Part shown: positions 62,734 through 64,000 of the stretch, one piece after another
Layout of the letters: the number at the start of each line of letters is the position of its first letter
Position numbering within the stretch: position 1 is the first letter of the stretch
Source: Lachnospiraceae bacterium 10-1
Lineage (GTDB): Bacteria; Bacillota; Clostridia; Lachnospirales; Lachnospiraceae
Assembly (NCBI GenBank): GCA_000403495.2
Contig: KE159820.1
Span: 95,563 to 159,562, forward strand
Direction of reading: 5' to 3'
Length of the DNA: 64,000 nt
Notes under the pieces: generated by a model
The model's input: only the letters and a program-made list of their open reading frames with translations
What the model was told of the DNA's origin: nothing
Database searches by the model: none
Program-made: the position numbers and the translations under genes

Positions 62734-63120
62734 ATGAATCTAAAGCACAGCAAACAGCGTGATTCCATTAAAGAATTTCTGGCCACCAGAAAAGATCATC
62801 CTACTGCAGATGTGGTTTACATGAATGTCCGCCAGTCTTTTCCCAATATTAGTCTGGGAACAGTATATCGGAATTTAACATTATTAGCTGATATTGGAGA
62901 AATAGCCCGTCTCCGGGTAGGTGACGGTGTAGATCACTTTGATTATGATACCTCACCTCATTATCATTTTGTATGTTCTGAATGCGGAGGCGTCACTGAT
63001 TTAAATATACCGGTCACAGATCTAATGACCAAGGCTGTTCAGGAGACCTTTGAAGGTGAAGTAAAAGGACAGGTGACCTACTTTTATGGCCGCTGTGGTA
63101 ATTGTATTCCAAAAAATTAA
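62734..63120 (+). CDS. perR: Fur-family peroxide regulator, PerR-like
   Basis: A 128-residue Fur-family repressor: N-terminal winged helix (HPTADVVYMNVRQSFPNISLGTVYRNLTLLADIGEI), metal-site DHFDYDTSPHYHF and zinc cysteines CSEC and CGNC. The aspartate-rich regulatory site and the peroxide-defence genes downstream favour PerR over Fur or Zur. I start at ATG 62734 after GAAAGGAA. It lies 24 bases upstream of rubrerythrin, so all three genes probably form one operon. Confidence 0.9.
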   Translation: MNLKHSKQRDSIKEFLATRKDHPTADVVYMNVRQSFPNISLGTVYRNLTLLADIGEIARLRVGDGVDHFDYDTSPHYHFVCSECGGVTDLNIPVTDLMTKAVQETFEGEVKGQVTYFYGRCGNCIPKN

Positions 63121-63144
63121 TATAAAGAAAAGGAGATAAGTATT

Positions 63145-63684
63145 ATGAAGTTTGTATGTCAGGTATGTGGTTATGTTTATGAAGGAGATGCAGCACCGGA
63201 AAAATGTCCCGTATGTAATGCTCCTGCTGACAAATTTACAGCTCAGAGCGCAGAAATGACTTGGGCTGCTGAGCACGTTGTAGGCGTTGCTCAGGGTGTA
63301 AGTGAAGACATTCTGGAAGATTTAAGAGCTAACTTTAACGGTGAGTGTTCAGAAGTTGGTATGTATCTTGCAATGGCAAGAGTTGCCCACAGGGAAGGTT
63401 ATCCTGAAATTGGTTTATACTGGGAAAAAGCTGCCTGGGAAGAAGCAGAGCATGCTGCTAAATTTGCTGAATTATTAGGTGAAGTTGTAACTGATTCCAC
63501 CAAGAAAAATCTGGAAATGAGAGTTGAAGCTGAAAACGGTGCTACTGCTGGAAAATTTGATCTTGCAAAACGCGCTAAAGCTGCAAATCTTGATGCAATT
63601 CATGATACTGTCCATGAGATGGCAAGAGACGAAGCTCGTCATGGAAAAGCATTTGAAGGGCTTCTCAAGAGATATTTTAGCTAA
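63145..63684 (+). CDS. Reverse rubrerythrin (NADH peroxidase)
   Basis: A 179-residue protein. The rubredoxin-like FeCys4 domain is N-terminal (CQVCGY and CPVC within the first 25 residues), and the diiron four-helix domain follows ([38 protein letters not shown]). This reversed order defines reverse rubrerythrin, which reduces hydrogen peroxide in clostridia using electrons from rubredoxin. AAAGGAG precedes the ATG. Confidence 0.94.
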   Translation: MKFVCQVCGYVYEGDAAPEKCPVCNAPADKFTAQSAEMTWAAEHVVGVAQGVSEDILEDLRANFNGECSEVGMYLAMARVAHREGYPEIGLYWEKAAWEEAEHAAKFAELLGEVVTDSTKKNLEMRVEAENGATAGKFDLAKRAKAANLDAIHDTVHEMARDEARHGKAFEGLLKRYFS

Positions 63685-63713
63685 ACCAATTGTATTTTGA
63701 AAGGAGAAAAACT

Positions 63714-63887
63714 ATGCAGAAATATTTTTGTAATCCTTGCGGCTATACTTATGATCCTGAAAAAGGGGATCCGGAGCACGGAATTGCTCCTGGAACTGCT
63801 TTTGCAGATATTCCGGATGACTGGTGCTGCCCATTATGCGGTGTAAGCAAAGATATGTTCCAGCCCTGTATTGATAACTACAACTAA
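63714..63887 (+). CDS. Rubredoxin
   Basis: A 57-residue rubredoxin with [23 protein letters not shown] and [12 protein letters not shown], the two iron-binding cysteine pairs. I start at ATG 63714 after AAAGGAG. It lies 29 bases after reverse rubrerythrin and is its probable electron donor. Confidence 0.95.
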   Translation: MQKYFCNPCGYTYDPEKGDPEHGIAPGTAFADIPDDWCCPLCGVSKDMFQPCIDNYN

Positions 63888-63908
63888 AAAATAGAATAAC
63901 ATTTAAAA

Positions 63909-64000
63909 GGGGGTGTCGCAAAATCATCAAATCAGATGATTGAGCGATACCCCTGCTCTAGTTCTACTAACAAAAAATCCAGCGTTTTCCTGTTCCAAGA
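63909..64000. mobile_element. Possible terminal repeat of another insertion sequence, cut by the window edge
   Basis: GGGGTGTCGC (63910-63919) pairs with GCGATACCCC (63944-63953), with an inner ATCATC/GATGAT stem. The form (GGGG, TGTCGC, then a small hairpin) resembles the ends of the IS1182 element at 34731. It could instead be a stem of a terminator, but no T-run follows. Confidence 0.35.

Overview
The window looks like a chromosome segment of an anaerobic, spore-forming, low-GC Firmicute of class Clostridia, most likely a gut Lachnospiraceae (Blautia/Mediterraneibacter-like). This is inferred from gene content: spore genes (yabP, yabQ, spoIIE, a CotS-like kinase), archaeal-type PurO with a stand-alone AICAR formyltransferase under a ZTP riboswitch, a two-gene SufCB system, type-3 ProS, an anaerobic sulfatase maturase, and PerR next to reverse rubrerythrin and rubredoxin. 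Species is not determined. Most genes are on the minus strand; many have GTG or TTG starts that the Shine-Dalgarno spacing supports.

Layout. 1-1.5 kb: a cut AraC-type regulator, a lipoprotein and tRNA-Gly(TCC). 1.5-5.6 kb: a small accessory island holding an XRE regulator, a DUF6773-like membrane protein and a CPBP protease, then an intact IS4-family insertion with target duplication, then a MazEF-type toxin-antitoxin pair whose promoter starts at the insertion scar. 5.7-11.9 kb: a degV-sufC-sufB-ABC-ABC operon ending in a heterodimeric exporter. 12-15.1 kb: a cytosolic Cu/Zn-SOD-like protein, then the last steps of purine synthesis (purO, AICAR formyltransferase) behind a ZTP riboswitch with an overlapping terminator. 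15.1-18.3 kb: a short-chain dehydrogenase and two divergent ROK regulators.

18.3-27.5 kb is the most unusual block. It is a nine-gene run: two zinc alcohol dehydrogenases, an SsuA/NMT1-like lipoprotein, two permeases, two different ATPases with complementary motif defects, a cytosolic Cys-type sulfatase and its radical-SAM maturase. I read it as import of an intact organosulfate, desulfation inside the cell and oxidation of the alcohol released. The substrate is unknown. 27.7-34.6 kb is a galactoside operon (GH2, GPH symporter, GH36) with a TetR regulator, followed by an IS1182-family element (34.7-36.6 kb) and glycerate kinase.

37.9-40 kb: a BlaI/BlaR1-type pair in which the sensor ends in an M23 domain. 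40.1-42.2 kb: a GH13 amylase. 42.5-49.6 kb: the conserved hup-rqcP-yabP-yabQ-divIC-spoIIE-tilS-hpt-ftsH run, with a SpoIIE that lacks its membrane domain. 49.8-59.4 kb: PEGA lipoprotein, CotS-like kinase, CCA transferase, ProS, a chemoreceptor-like protein, an O-antigen-ligase-like protein and an AI-2E-type permease. 59.5-62.5 kb: pseudouridine synthase and a two-component system. 62.7-63.9 kb: perR, reverse rubrerythrin and rubredoxin. The window ends in what may be the terminal repeat of another insertion sequence.

The chemoreceptor and histidine-kinase genes share a two-hairpin leader element that I could not match to a named RNA family.
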